Positions 16,053 to 24,140 of a stretch of 64,000 nt of DNA are shown piece after piece (positions within the stretch are counted from its first letter, which is position 1; each line of letters opens with the position of its first letter). The DNA comes from Treponema sp. UBA3870 (GTDB lineage: Bacteria > Spirochaetota > Spirochaetia > Treponematales > Treponemataceae), in assembly GCA_002392275.1 (NCBI GenBank), contig DGGQ01000107.1, forward strand, positions 1 through 64,000. Reading direction: 5' to 3'. The position numbers were made by a program, and so were the translations under genes. A model generated the notes under the pieces. That model was not told where the DNA came from, made no database searches, and saw only the letters and a program-made list of their open reading frames with translations.

Positions 16053-16532
16053 TTAGTTTACAGGTACTCCCATGACACGGATTCGGACATTGTAATTGTC
16101 AACAGCCCTCATCTGGTTCCATGAGCCAAGGTCAAGTGCGAGCAGGGAAAGTATGGACGTTCCGATTGTTGCATAGCCCGCCACAGGTCTAACAGTGTCC
16201 GCAGCCGGAAGGCCATCTGCAAAAGTGTAGACAAGGTTTGTCCCCAACGTTACGACAGCGACACCAATAAGAGTGTAGCCCGCAATCCTCCAGCCTTTTG
16301 CATTTTTTAGAAGAACCTCGTTTTCTGGAATCTGGGAAACAAGGGCTGTAAGTTCTTTCTGGCTAAGACGGGTTCCGTCCTCCAGAGAATAGTTGACAAA
16401 AGAAAATTTGTCGCTGTGGACTATTAGCTGTCCGTCACTATTCTGAACCGTTGCAGCAGAAAAAGTCTGTGCTGTTGCTGGAACCATAAAAAGTGCGAGC
16501 AGGGCGATTATTGTTAAATAAATTTTTTTCAT
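16053..16532 (-). CDS. Hypothetical exported protein with membrane segments, 159 aa
   Basis: Signal peptide MKKIYLTIIALLALFMVPATAQ, then a short polar region (about 23-80) and two hydrophobic stretches (AGYTLIGVAVVTLGTNLVY and AGYATIGTSILSLLALDLG), ending in an exposed tail. GGAGA lies upstream of the ATG. Its position directly before the lipoprotein at 15447 suggests one operon. The pattern resembles small envelope proteins of Treponema and Bacteroides, but I cannot name it. Confidence 0.6.
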   Translation of the reverse strand: MKKIYLTIIALLALFMVPATAQTFSAATVQNSDGQLIVHSDKFSFVNYSLEDGTRLSQKELTALVSQIPENEVLLKNAKGWRIAGYTLIGVAVVTLGTNLVYTFADGLPAADTVRPVAGYATIGTSILSLLALDLGSWNQMRAVDNYNVRIRVMGVPVN

Positions 16533-16680
16533 TTTGAATCTCCTTGTAATTTATATTTATTAAAAAATGGTAATCCCATTTTCATTTTAAATTTGTTTTT
16601 TTCATAATAATTCTCCTATAAATTTTTCTCATATACTATGAGAAGATTAAAATATTTTCGCTTTTTAAAGCGATTTTTTT

Positions 16681-16880
16681 TACCCCATGGGATTTTTATT
16701 CCAAGATTCCAACTGCAAGACAGCGCGTTTTGTCTATGTCAAGGATTGTCGCCCCATTTTTTGAATTTCGCAAGGCCTTGGAGGGCAAATATTACGTAGA
16801 TCACTCTTCGCTCGGGCGGACTGTTACGAACATCACTGCTATGATGTATGTAATATTACATATGTAATATTGAGAAAATG
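16681..16880. repeat. 200-bp direct repeat, copy 2
   Basis: Second copy of the element at 15141-15340, in the same orientation. It ends just upstream of the promoter of the gene at 16984. Confidence 0.92.
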
Positions 16881-16971
16881 AAGATTTTTGGATGGTAAAA
16901 TATTACCAGCTTTGCACTTGGTCTGACAATTTTCTTTTAAAAAACTGGTGGCAAAATCATTTAATTTGATA

Positions 16972-16977
16972 TAAAAT
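16972..16977 (+). promoter_or_regulatory. -10 box, predicted leaderless start
   Basis: TAAAAT ends exactly 6 nt before ATG 16984, and no Shine-Dalgarno sequence is present. The -35 region is weak. Confidence 0.4.
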
Positions 16978-16983
16978 AGAATT

Positions 16984-17748
16984 ATGAAAAATTTTTTGTA
17001 CAACAAGAAGACGATTCTCGGACTGAGAATTTTCTCTGCGATTGCCATTTTCATTTTGATTGTCGTCAATGTTTTGACTTTTGTGAGTGGCGAGATTTTT
17101 TTGGATGGCGCAATCAACATCAACCGACTGAACACTGTTGTAATCAATTTTTTTACTATCGTGATAGCGGTATTTGTTTTGTTTTTTCCGCAAAAATTCG
17201 GACTCATTGCCGTGGCGTGTTTTTTGTACATGATTAAAATTTTTGTTTGGGACAAGGGAAATCCAATGGGCATAATGATGGCCTCCCTGCAAATCTGCAT
17301 ACTGTATGTCCGTGGATTTTTTATGAAGCACAAGGGACCAAAAATTGCAATCCTCTCCATCATACTGATTGCGCTACAATGTTCCCGCCTAAGATTTGGT
17401 GCGGAAGTTTTGTTTCGGGATTTGGTCATGGACATGGGTTATTCGTTTGTCTTTTTCTTTGCGGTGTTTTTTATTGTCGGGTTTGAATCAAGAAACAGAA
17501 GTACGGAAAAAATTTTGAATCTTGCACTGTATGATGGTCTGAAGGAAAGCGATGTGGACCTGCTGAACTGTGTTCTCAACAATCAACAGTACAAGGTGAT
17601 TGCAATCAACATGAACAAAAGCGAGGGTGCGGTAAGAAACCGTCTGAATAAAATCTATGACGCTATTGGAGTTTTGGACCGCATCGGTTTTTTGACAACA
17701 TTTACAGGTTTTGATGTAATCTTTAAGCCTGTCGAGCAACCCGCCTGA
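16984..17748 (+). CDS. Membrane protein with C-terminal helix-turn-helix
   Basis: A 254-residue protein with about six hydrophobic helices in the first 170 residues (for example RIFSAIAIFILIVVNVLTF and FFAVFFIVGF). A cytosolic C-terminus of about 75 residues follows. That tail (LYDGLKESDVDLLNCVLNNQQYKVIAINMNKSEGAVRNRLNKIYDAIGV) resembles LuxR/sigma-region-4 helix-turn-helix domains: NMNKSEGAVRNRLNKIY is the turn and recognition helix. It may be a membrane-tethered transcription regulator. It lies 39 bp before pyrKD on the same strand. Confidence 0.65.
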   Translation: MKNFLYNKKTILGLRIFSAIAIFILIVVNVLTFVSGEIFLDGAININRLNTVVINFFTIVIAVFVLFFPQKFGLIAVACFLYMIKIFVWDKGNPMGIMMASLQICILYVRGFFMKHKGPKIAILSIILIALQCSRLRFGAEVLFRDLVMDMGYSFVFFFAVFFIVGFESRNRSTEKILNLALYDGLKESDVDLLNCVLNNQQYKVIAINMNKSEGAVRNRLNKIYDAIGVLDRIGFLTTFTGFDVIFKPVEQPA

Positions 17749-17773
17749 TGTTCCCCTTTTTTATAAAAACGTT

Positions 17774-17779
17774 TATAAT
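17774..17779 (+). promoter_or_regulatory. -10 box of pyrKD, predicted leaderless start
   Basis: A perfect TATAAT is followed 8 nt later by ATG 17788, with no ribosome site between. The -35 region is poor. Confidence 0.5.
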
Positions 17780-17787
17780 GAATTATT

Positions 17788-19599
17788 ATGATAGACGAAG
17801 CTCTTGTTGATTCTGATGGAAACGGAATACAGTTTTTTGGTGACGGTCTGGTTTGCGAACTGAAAAAAATTGACGGTCAGACCAATGTTTTTCTTTTGCG
17901 GACGGTGATTGAACTGGAGCGCGAAACCCAAGTTGCCCCGGAGCCGGGACAGTTTTACATGCTACGCAGCAAAAAAAGTGCCGCATATTTTGGTCGGCCA
18001 ATTTCGGTCTACCGCTCAAAAGTTTTTTCGGAAAATGGAAAGCGTAAAATCGAATTGCAGTTTATGATTTTGGAAAAGGGAACGGGGACAAAGGAATTGT
18101 GCCAGATGCTTCCCGGAGAAAAAGTCGTTTTGTCAGGCCCCATGGGAAACGTTTTTCATGCCCCGGACTGTTCGGACGGAAAGGTTGAAACCTGTATTGT
18201 GGGCGGTGGAATCGGTGTTGCCCCTGTAGCAAACTTTGCGTCGTCATTAAAAAATGGAAGTTATGATTTTTTTGCGAGTTTCCGCTCCGGTTCTTACGGT
18301 CTTGATTATGTGAATCCACGAGAGCTTTTTATTACAACGGATGACGGAAGCCAGGGAATCCACGGTATGCTGAGTGCCGCGCTGACTGTTGATAAGATTA
18401 GGGATGCCGGGTATAAGTATATTTTTGCCTGCGGTCCCGAACCGATGCTTGCTTATGTCCAAAATGTTGCGCGCGAGGCTGGTGTCAAAGCGTACCTAAG
18501 TCTGGAGCACAGAATGTTGTGCGGAGCGGGTGCGTGTCTTGGTTGTACGATTCAAACCGATGAGGGAACTTTGCGTGTGTGCAAGGACGGGCCTGTTTTT
18601 GATTCCGACATAATCCATTTTGCAAAACCGTCGCCCAGAAAAAATCCTCTGCCGGAAAATGTTGAGCCTGACTTGAGTGTGTCAATCTGTGGGGTGCGTT
18701 TTAAGAATCCTGTAATTGCCGCGTCTGGAACCTTTGGTTATGGCCAGAACTTCCGTGGACTTTCCGATGTGGGCGCGTGGGGCGGAATCTCGTCAAAGGG
18801 AACGACCCTTGAACCTCGTCAGGGAAATCCGGGAGAACGGAGCATAGAAGTTGCAAGCGGCGACATAAACTCAATCGGTCTGCAAAATCCTGGCATGAAA
18901 GAGGTTGTCGAAAAAATTGTTCCCGAAATGATGAAGCTGGATTCTGTCATAATTTTGAATGTGGCCGGGCATGATTTGTCGTCCTATGTCGAAGCCGTTC
19001 GCATGGCAGATTCAACTGATGTAAAAATGATAGAGCTGAACATAAGCTGTCCTAACGTGAAGGCCGGTGGACAGGCATGGGGAATGGTCCCGGAGGCTGC
19101 GTCCGAATGTGTGTCTGCGGTGCGTGCGGTGACAAAAAAGCCGCTGATTGTAAAGCTGACTCCCAATGCTCCTGATTTGCGTGCGGTTGCAAGGGCATGT
19201 ATTGATGCCGGTGCCGATGCGTTGAGTCTTGTGAACACATTTTTGGCGACCGCAATCGACATTGAAAAGGGGAAACCTTTTTTTGAAAACATTCGTGCCG
19301 GATTGTGTGGACCTGCAATCAAACCAATAGCCCTTCGCATGGTCTATGATGTGGTCGAAGAAATCAACAAAATGCCGGAGGAAAAAAGGGTCCCGGTGAT
19401 TGGCATTGGTGGAATCGAAAAGTGGCAGGACGCGGTTGAGTTCATAATGGCTGGAGCAAGTGCCGTGCAGATTGGGAGCGCTGTTTTTGCAAATCCGAAT
19501 GTTGCCCGGGATGTGTGCGATGGACTGAAATCCTTTATGAAGCGGAAGGGCTACAATAATATAGAAGATTTTAGGGGAATTGCGCAGGTCGGAAATTAA
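17788..19599 (+). CDS. pyrD: Fused dihydroorotate dehydrogenase: PyrK electron-transfer domain + PyrD (class 1B)
   Basis: A 603-residue pyrimidine-biosynthesis enzyme oxidising dihydroorotate to orotate with NAD+ as likely acceptor. Residues 1 to about 285 are PyrK-like: the FAD-binding RPISVY segment (about 71-76), an NAD-binding GGGIGVAP (about 136-143), and a 2Fe-2S cysteine set CGAGACLGC...C (about 246-270). Residues about 295-603 are PyrD: FKNPVIAASGTFGYG, NSIGLQNPG, the catalytic cysteine in NISCPNVKAGG, KLTPNAPD, and the FMN-phosphate GIGGIEKWQDA / GASAVQIGS. In most bacteria these are two subunits. No frameshift or linker duplication is seen, so this is a genuine fusion. Confidence 0.93.
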   Translation: MIDEALVDSDGNGIQFFGDGLVCELKKIDGQTNVFLLRTVIELERETQVAPEPGQFYMLRSKKSAAYFGRPISVYRSKVFSENGKRKIELQFMILEKGTGTKELCQMLPGEKVVLSGPMGNVFHAPDCSDGKVETCIVGGGIGVAPVANFASSLKNGSYDFFASFRSGSYGLDYVNPRELFITTDDGSQGIHGMLSAALTVDKIRDAGYKYIFACGPEPMLAYVQNVAREAGVKAYLSLEHRMLCGAGACLGCTIQTDEGTLRVCKDGPVFDSDIIHFAKPSPRKNPLPENVEPDLSVSICGVRFKNPVIAASGTFGYGQNFRGLSDVGAWGGISSKGTTLEPRQGNPGERSIEVASGDINSIGLQNPGMKEVVEKIVPEMMKLDSVIILNVAGHDLSSYVEAVRMADSTDVKMIELNISCPNVKAGGQAWGMVPEAASECVSAVRAVTKKPLIVKLTPNAPDLRAVARACIDAGADALSLVNTFLATAIDIEKGKPFFENIRAGLCGPAIKPIALRMVYDVVEEINKMPEEKRVPVIGIGGIEKWQDAVEFIMAGASAVQIGSAVFANPNVARDVCDGLKSFMKRKGYNNIEDFRGIAQVGN

Positions 19600-19614
19600 A
19601 TTTCTTCTAATCTC

Positions 19615-19643
19615 TTGTTTATTATGACAAAATTAGATAAAAT
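19615..19643 (+). promoter_or_regulatory. Promoter of the THUMP methyltransferase, predicted leaderless start
   Basis: TTGTTT (19615-19620), a 17-bp spacer and TAAAAT (19638-19643) lie 7 nt before ATG 19651. This placement argues against the upstream in-frame ATGs at 19624 and 19642 as starts. Confidence 0.5.
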
Positions 19644-19650
19644 GTCATTT

Positions 19651-20805
19651 ATGAATAAGTATGTGGCTTTGTGCGCCGTGGGTGCGGAACGGATTCTGGG
19701 AAACGAAATCAAGCAACTGGGATACAAACTGGCGGGAAATGCTCCGGGGCGCGTGTGTTTTTTGGGCGATTCGGACGCTCTGTACAGGGCGAACCTTTGT
19801 CTGAGGACCAGCGACCGGGTTTATATTTTGATGGCGGAATATACTGCCTCAAATTTTGATGAGCTTTTTGATGGATGCTACGACGTTAACTGGCAGGACT
19901 TTTTTTTCAAGGACAGCAGGGTTGTGGTGGACAAGGTTAGAATCCACAAAAGCAGAATCAACAGCGAGCATACAGTCCAGTCAATGATTCAGAAAGCCGT
20001 ATACAAAAAACTGGGTGACATCTGGCGAATGACGACCTTTCCAGAGACTGGCGAGCGTTCGGATATACGCATATATATAGAAGAAAATAATGTGATGGTG
20101 CTGCTCGATACCAGTGGCGAGGCTCTGCACAAGCGTGGGTACAGGACCGACGGTGGTGTTGCCCCATTGCGTGAGACTACCGCTGCGATTTTGTTACAGG
20201 AAATGCTCTGGCGGCGGAAGATTCCATTGCACGACCCATTTTGCGGGAGCGGAACGATTGTCACCGAGGCTACGCTCTATGCCTACAATGTTGCGCCTGG
20301 ATTGGGAAGGCATTTTGCTTTTGAGAATCTGTCGATATTCAATCAGCAGAGTTTTGTTGAAATCAAAAAACAGGAGGCCGCGAAAATCCGTACCGATGTT
20401 GAATGTCGGATTACTGGAAGCGACATTGATCCTGCGGCTGTGTCACGTGCAAAAATCAATGCGGAACATGCCTGTGTGACTGCCGGTCGCGCGCTCCAGA
20501 TGATTGGAAGCGACATGAAAATCCAGCGTCCAGATTTTATTGTCAGTGATTTTTCGGATTTGAAGGCTCCATACGACGAGGGAATGATAATCACAAATCC
20601 TCCATACGGTGAAAGAATTGGAGATGTGGAGCAGGCTGAGGAAATCTACAGGAAGATGGCTTCTATGTTCGAGGATTTTCCCGGCTGGCAGATTGGTGTA
20701 ATCACAAACCAAAAGAGTTTCCAGAGCTGTGTCGGAAAATATGCTTCCGCGCTGAAATCAATCAAGACAGGAAATCTGGATACGACCCTCTACATCTACA
20801 AATAG
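19651..20805 (+). CDS. THUMP-domain class I RNA methyltransferase (RlmL/YpsC type)
   Basis: A 384-residue SAM-dependent RNA methyltransferase, probably acting on 23S rRNA guanine N2 as in RlmL. It starts MNKYVALCAVGAE, the usual first strand. A THUMP RNA-binding domain (about 40-160) leads into the Rossmann domain, with DPFCGSGTI (about 203-211), GSDIDPAAV, and the catalytic TNPPYGERIG (about 312-321). The frame is open to 19615, but promoter placement and family alignment favour ATG 19651. The TetR gene follows 13 bp later. Confidence 0.85.
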   Translation: MNKYVALCAVGAERILGNEIKQLGYKLAGNAPGRVCFLGDSDALYRANLCLRTSDRVYILMAEYTASNFDELFDGCYDVNWQDFFFKDSRVVVDKVRIHKSRINSEHTVQSMIQKAVYKKLGDIWRMTTFPETGERSDIRIYIEENNVMVLLDTSGEALHKRGYRTDGGVAPLRETTAAILLQEMLWRRKIPLHDPFCGSGTIVTEATLYAYNVAPGLGRHFAFENLSIFNQQSFVEIKKQEAAKIRTDVECRITGSDIDPAAVSRAKINAEHACVTAGRALQMIGSDMKIQRPDFIVSDFSDLKAPYDEGMIITNPPYGERIGDVEQAEEIYRKMASMFEDFPGWQIGVITNQKSFQSCVGKYASALKSIKTGNLDTTLYIYK

Positions 20806-20818
20806 GGACAGATTTTTT

Positions 20819-21415
20819 ATGGCAATCATTGTTGAACACGAAAAACGCAGGCACGAAATCCTTGGAAAATCACTCGACCTTTTTATCGAGGAGGGCTACG
20901 AGAATGTGACTTTCCAGAAAATTGCCGACCGTTGCGGAATCACAAGGACCACGCTTTATATCTATTTCAAAAACAAGCAGGAGATTTTTGTTTCCAGCAT
21001 AAAGGAGCTTACGGACAAACTGGAGGAGCAGCTCAAGGAAATAATTTTCCAGAAAGATTTGTCTGCGGCGGACTGTCTTAAAAAATTTGTCTGCCACATT
21101 CTTGACCAGTGTGAGAGCTACAAAAGATTTTTCAAAATACTTCTGGTCTACCTGATCCAGATTCAGAAGACCGGTGTGGATGCGGGAAAGCGTGTGGACC
21201 GTCGTGTGCTAAAGTTGCGGCACATGCTCAACATAATTATAATCAGGGGAAAGGAGACCGGGGAGTTCAAGGATGTTCCAATCAAGCAGACCACCGACAT
21301 TCTGTACACTCTTTTGGAAAGCGGTGTATTCAGGCTGGCGGTTGAGGGGCGCAAGGATATTGAGGACACTAGGCGGATTGTGAATCTGATGGTGGATTCG
21401 CTCCGTGTTGATTGA
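20819..21415 (+). CDS. TetR/AcrR family transcriptional regulator
   Basis: A 198-residue dimeric repressor type. The N-terminal helix-turn-helix is classic: ILGKSLDLFIEEGYENVTFQKIADRCGITRTTLYIYFKNKQEIF (about 14-57). The C-terminal ligand-binding part is all helical. The ATG follows AGGGAC, and the gene follows the methyltransferase by 13 bp, so they may be cotranscribed. Target and ligand are unknown; the next gene (PrsW-like) has its own promoter-like sequence. Confidence 0.85.
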   Translation: MAIIVEHEKRRHEILGKSLDLFIEEGYENVTFQKIADRCGITRTTLYIYFKNKQEIFVSSIKELTDKLEEQLKEIIFQKDLSAADCLKKFVCHILDQCESYKRFFKILLVYLIQIQKTGVDAGKRVDRRVLKLRHMLNIIIIRGKETGEFKDVPIKQTTDILYTLLESGVFRLAVEGRKDIEDTRRIVNLMVDSLRVD

Positions 21416-21422
21416 AATATAC

Positions 21423-21451
21423 TTGCATAATGCAAGAATTTTTATTATTCT
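21423..21451 (+). promoter_or_regulatory. Promoter-like sequence, predicted leaderless start
   Basis: TTGCAT (21423-21428), a 17-bp spacer and TATTCT (21446-21451) end exactly 6 nt before ATG 21458. The -10 is weak, so confidence is modest. Confidence 0.35.
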
Positions 21452-21457
21452 TTAGGC

Positions 21458-23017
21458 ATGATTATTCCAATTGCGCTTAGTTTTATTCCGTTAGTGGCTG
21501 TCTATCTGTGTTTTGCGCTTTTGGTGAAGGATTTCAAAAAGCTAGTTGGAATTTTGTCCTGTCTGCTTGGGCTGCTTGCTTTTATTCCCATTATGGGGAT
21601 TGATCTTATCAAGGACAAGATTATTGATGGTTCACAGTTTTCCCAGCTTGTAAAATTTTTAGGACTGGCGCTTGTGGAAGAGGGCGTGAAGATGCTTCTG
21701 CTCTTTTTTATACCATCAAAAAAAACTGCTCAGGGGGCTTTTTTTGCTTATTCCGTGCTGCTGGGAATGACGCTCGGATGTTTTGAAACGCTTCTTTATA
21801 TCGCCGTGCTGCATGCGAAGCTTCGTTGGCCTGCAATCCTTGTCCATGCAATCTGTGCGGGACTTTCGGGGATATTTGTTTATTCTGTGAAGAAAAAAAA
21901 TGTCCTGATAACGTCCTTTATATTTGCAGTTTTATTCCATGGGGTGTATAATTATCTTGCAGATTTTAAGGACTTCCGAAATTATTTTGCGTATGTAGTT
22001 ATTTTAATAGCAATGGTCGAATGCAAGCTTCGCTATGAGGTTTTGAAGGCTGACCTTGCTGATAAAACAACTAATAATTTTAGGAAAAATAAATTTTCAA
22101 AAGGAGATTCTAAAAATATGGGTTTCAAAGATTTATTGGGCAAAGTGGGCAAATTTTTCAAAAAGGATGAGGACACTGAAAAAGATTTGCCGGAGCAGAC
22201 AGTGTTTAGCTCAAGCAGCGAGACAGTAAGTTCATCGGACTTTAGCAGCGACAAGACTGACGAAGCCACTGTTTTGCCGGAAACAAAGGAAGAGGAAATC
22301 AGTTCCCCACTTTCCGTTTCAAGTTCGCCGACACCTATGGAAGAAAAGAGCAGCAGTCTTGGTTTCAGTAAGTATCCGCCGATTGACAAACTCTTTAATG
22401 AGGAAGATGTGCCGGAGCCTGTAAAAGCGGAGCCAAAAATTGAGATTGAGCCGGTAAAGGTGGACGAGCCTGTTAAAAAGACAAGAACCAGAACCTCCAC
22501 AATCAAGGTTGATTCCGAAGAAACCGAGCCTGTAAAGAAGACTACACGCACCAGAACCACATCCAAGGCTTCCGCAACTATTGACTCAGAGAAGACTCCA
22601 GCCAAGCGTGGAAGAAAAACTGCCGCAGAAAAAACTGCTGATGATGCAGAAAAGAAGCCTGCGACACGCGGAAGAAAGCCAGCCGCAGCAAAGACAGCCG
22701 AGACCGCTGAAAAGAAGCCTGCGACACGCGGAAGGAAGCCTGCCGCAGCGAAGACAAGCGAGACCGCCGAAAAGAAACCGGCAACCCGTGGAAGAAAGTC
22801 AGCCGCAGCCAAGGCAACCGATACAGCCGAAAAGAAGCCAGCGACACGTGGAAGAAAACCGGCAGCGTCAAAAGCAACAGAAACTGTAGCGGCAAAGACC
22901 ACCGGCGCAGCCAAGAAAACTACAAAGACCACCGCCAAAAAGACTTCCGAAACAAAGCCTACGGCGGCAAAAAAGACCACCGCAAAGAAAACCACAACCA
23001 AGAAAACTACAAAATAG
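21458..23017 (+). CDS. PrsW-like membrane protease with lysine-rich repeat tail
   Basis: A 519-residue protein of two parts. Residues 1 to about 205 form a PrsW-type intramembrane protease: several helices with the catalytic-type LVEEGVKMLLLF (about 72-83), a GCFETLLY motif (Glu near 110) and VLFHGVYNYL (His near 159). The remainder is a cytosolic tail: acidic/Ser-rich (about 235-325), then Thr/Lys-rich with four 20-residue repeats built on KKPATRGRKPAAAK and ending in poly(KKTT). At codon 221 there is an in-frame ATG (22118) with AAGGAGA 11 nt upstream. The tail could therefore be made separately as a 299-residue basic protein. Confidence 0.7.
   Translation: MIIPIALSFIPLVAVYLCFALLVKDFKKLVGILSCLLGLLAFIPIMGIDLIKDKIIDGSQFSQLVKFLGLALVEEGVKMLLLFFIPSKKTAQGAFFAYSVLLGMTLGCFETLLYIAVLHAKLRWPAILVHAICAGLSGIFVYSVKKKNVLITSFIFAVLFHGVYNYLADFKDFRNYFAYVVILIAMVECKLRYEVLKADLADKTTNNFRKNKFSKGDSKNMGFKDLLGKVGKFFKKDEDTEKDLPEQTVFSSSSETVSSSDFSSDKTDEATVLPETKEEEISSPLSVSSSPTPMEEKSSSLGFSKYPPIDKLFNEEDVPEPVKAEPKIEIEPVKVDEPVKKTRTRTSTIKVDSEETEPVKKTTRTRTTSKASATIDSEKTPAKRGRKTAAEKTADDAEKKPATRGRKPAAAKTAETAEKKPATRGRKPAAAKTSETAEKKPATRGRKSAAAKATDTAEKKPATRGRKPAASKATETVAAKTTGAAKKTTKTTAKKTSETKPTAAKKTTAKKTTTKKTTK
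22100..22120 (+). promoter_or_regulatory. Internal Shine-Dalgarno and start codon inside the PrsW-like gene
   Basis: AAGGAGA at 22100-22106 precedes an in-frame ATG at 22118 that begins MGFKDLLGKVGKFFKK. It is the best ribosome site in the whole gene, whose annotated start has none. Confidence 0.55.
22646..22885 (+). repeat. Four 60-bp tandem repeats (20 aa, RGRKP type)
   Basis: Units start at about 22651, 22711, 22771 and 22831 with a period of exactly 60 bp. Each encodes KKPATRGRKPAAAK plus TxxTAE. The RGRKP core resembles AT-hook and histone H1-like DNA-binding tails. Confidence 0.9.
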
Positions 23018-23034
23018 TTGCTTGCAATAAAAAT

Positions 23035-23065
23035 GGGGCTGTCAAATGGCAGCCCCTTGTTTTTA
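23035..23065 (+). terminator. Rho-independent terminator after the PrsW-like gene
   Basis: GGGGCTG (23035-23041) pairs perfectly with CAGCCCC (23050-23056), followed by TTGTTTTT. Confidence 0.85.
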
Positions 23066-23099
23066 GAATCCAATAATCAAATCAACAGCAACAGCCGGA

Positions 23100-24125
23100 T
23101 TATTGTATTTCAAGCCAGTCCCAGAAACTGACATCTTCCTGTCCAATCCTCCAGAATCCAATCTTGTCTATGTTGTTGTCGGCATACATTCTGCATCGCT
23201 TGACGAGCGAGTATGCGTCATCGTAGTAGGCCGTCACATGGATGTTTTTGTCGAATTCAAAAAAAGGTATGGAATCATCGCGCCTGACTGATGAAATATT
23301 GTTTTCGTTCATTATCCTTTCCATGCTTGTGAAAATCCATGCTGTTCCGTAGCTGTCGTTCTGCCATGAGCGTCCATAGAACGGGAGACCAAGCACAAGT
23401 TTTTCCTTGGGAATTACGGATGTAGTATATTTTGCGACCCTCCTGCACCATTCCATGCTTGCGACCGGACCTGGACTTCCTCCGGACCAGTGCTCGTCGT
23501 AGGCCATAATCAAAATCCTGTCAACAATTGGAGCGATTGTCCTGTAGTCGTAGATTTCATCACTGTAGCTTCGTGTTCTTGCTGCGAGTGCCACCGAAAA
23601 TATTTTTCCTTCGGGGAGAGCCTTTTTTACATCCTTCAGGAACAGAATAAAATTGTCCCTGTCCCTTGCGCCGACATTTTCAAAATCAATCTGGATGCCG
23701 TCGTAGCTTTTTGATGCCGCGACTATTGCGTTTATTATTCCCTGCCTGCATTTTCCGTTCGGGTCTATGCTGAAATGTGTGAGCGCCTTTCCAGTGCATG
23801 TGACTACAAGATGGATGCGTCCATTGAATCCAGAGAACCTGCGTGGATTTGGAATGTAAGTGATTTCTCCATAGCTGTTGACATCCGCGCTAAAATAACA
23901 GAGGTCGGTGATTGGCATGTCGTTGGTAAAGTATTTTTCCCGGTCCGTCATAACATAGCCCCAGGATTCCTTGAACTTGAGTTTTTCTCCGTCAATCTCT
24001 GGCCGCCTTGAGCTTCCGTTGTTTGCGGATGTTCCCGAAGCCGCATTTCCTCCCGCAGCGAACATTGGAGCAGAAACCACAAGTCCCAGTACCAGCGCGA
24101 TTGTTCTTCTAATCACTTTTTTCAT
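23100..24125 (-). CDS. Exported glycoside hydrolase family 18 protein
   Basis: A 341-residue exported protein with a signal peptide cut near APMFAA. It has a GH18 TIM-barrel as in chitinases and peptidoglycan-active YaaH/SleL proteins. The catalytic motif reads YDGIQIDFENV (about 139-149), giving the DxxDxDxE pattern with Glu as acid/base. Also present are HLVVTCTGKALTHFSID, LIMAYDEHWSGGSPGPVA and LVLGLPFYGRSW. It has a strong GGAGG site and follows ftsK by 15 bp on the same strand. Substrate may be peptidoglycan or host/food N-acetylglucosamine polymers; no carbohydrate-binding or LysM domain is present. Confidence 0.85.
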   Translation of the reverse strand: MKKVIRRTIALVLGLVVSAPMFAAGGNAASGTSANNGSSRRPEIDGEKLKFKESWGYVMTDREKYFTNDMPITDLCYFSADVNSYGEITYIPNPRRFSGFNGRIHLVVTCTGKALTHFSIDPNGKCRQGIINAIVAASKSYDGIQIDFENVGARDRDNFILFLKDVKKALPEGKIFSVALAARTRSYSDEIYDYRTIAPIVDRILIMAYDEHWSGGSPGPVASMEWCRRVAKYTTSVIPKEKLVLGLPFYGRSWQNDSYGTAWIFTSMERIMNENNISSVRRDDSIPFFEFDKNIHVTAYYDDAYSLVKRCRMYADNNIDKIGFWRIGQEDVSFWDWLEIQ

Positions 24126-24140
24126 TTGACCCTCCCTCCA

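Larger units (their letters stand above)
16533..16983. other. 451-bp gene-free region carrying copy 2 of the 200-bp repeat
   Basis: AT-rich DNA with the repeat at 16681-16880 and the promoter of the gene at 16984 at its right end. No gene or RNA was recognised. Confidence 0.6.

Noticed and set aside
22033..23073. 346-codon minus-strand frame rich in Val, Phe and Ala
   Set aside because: Antisense to the Lys/Ala repeat tail of the PrsW-like gene.
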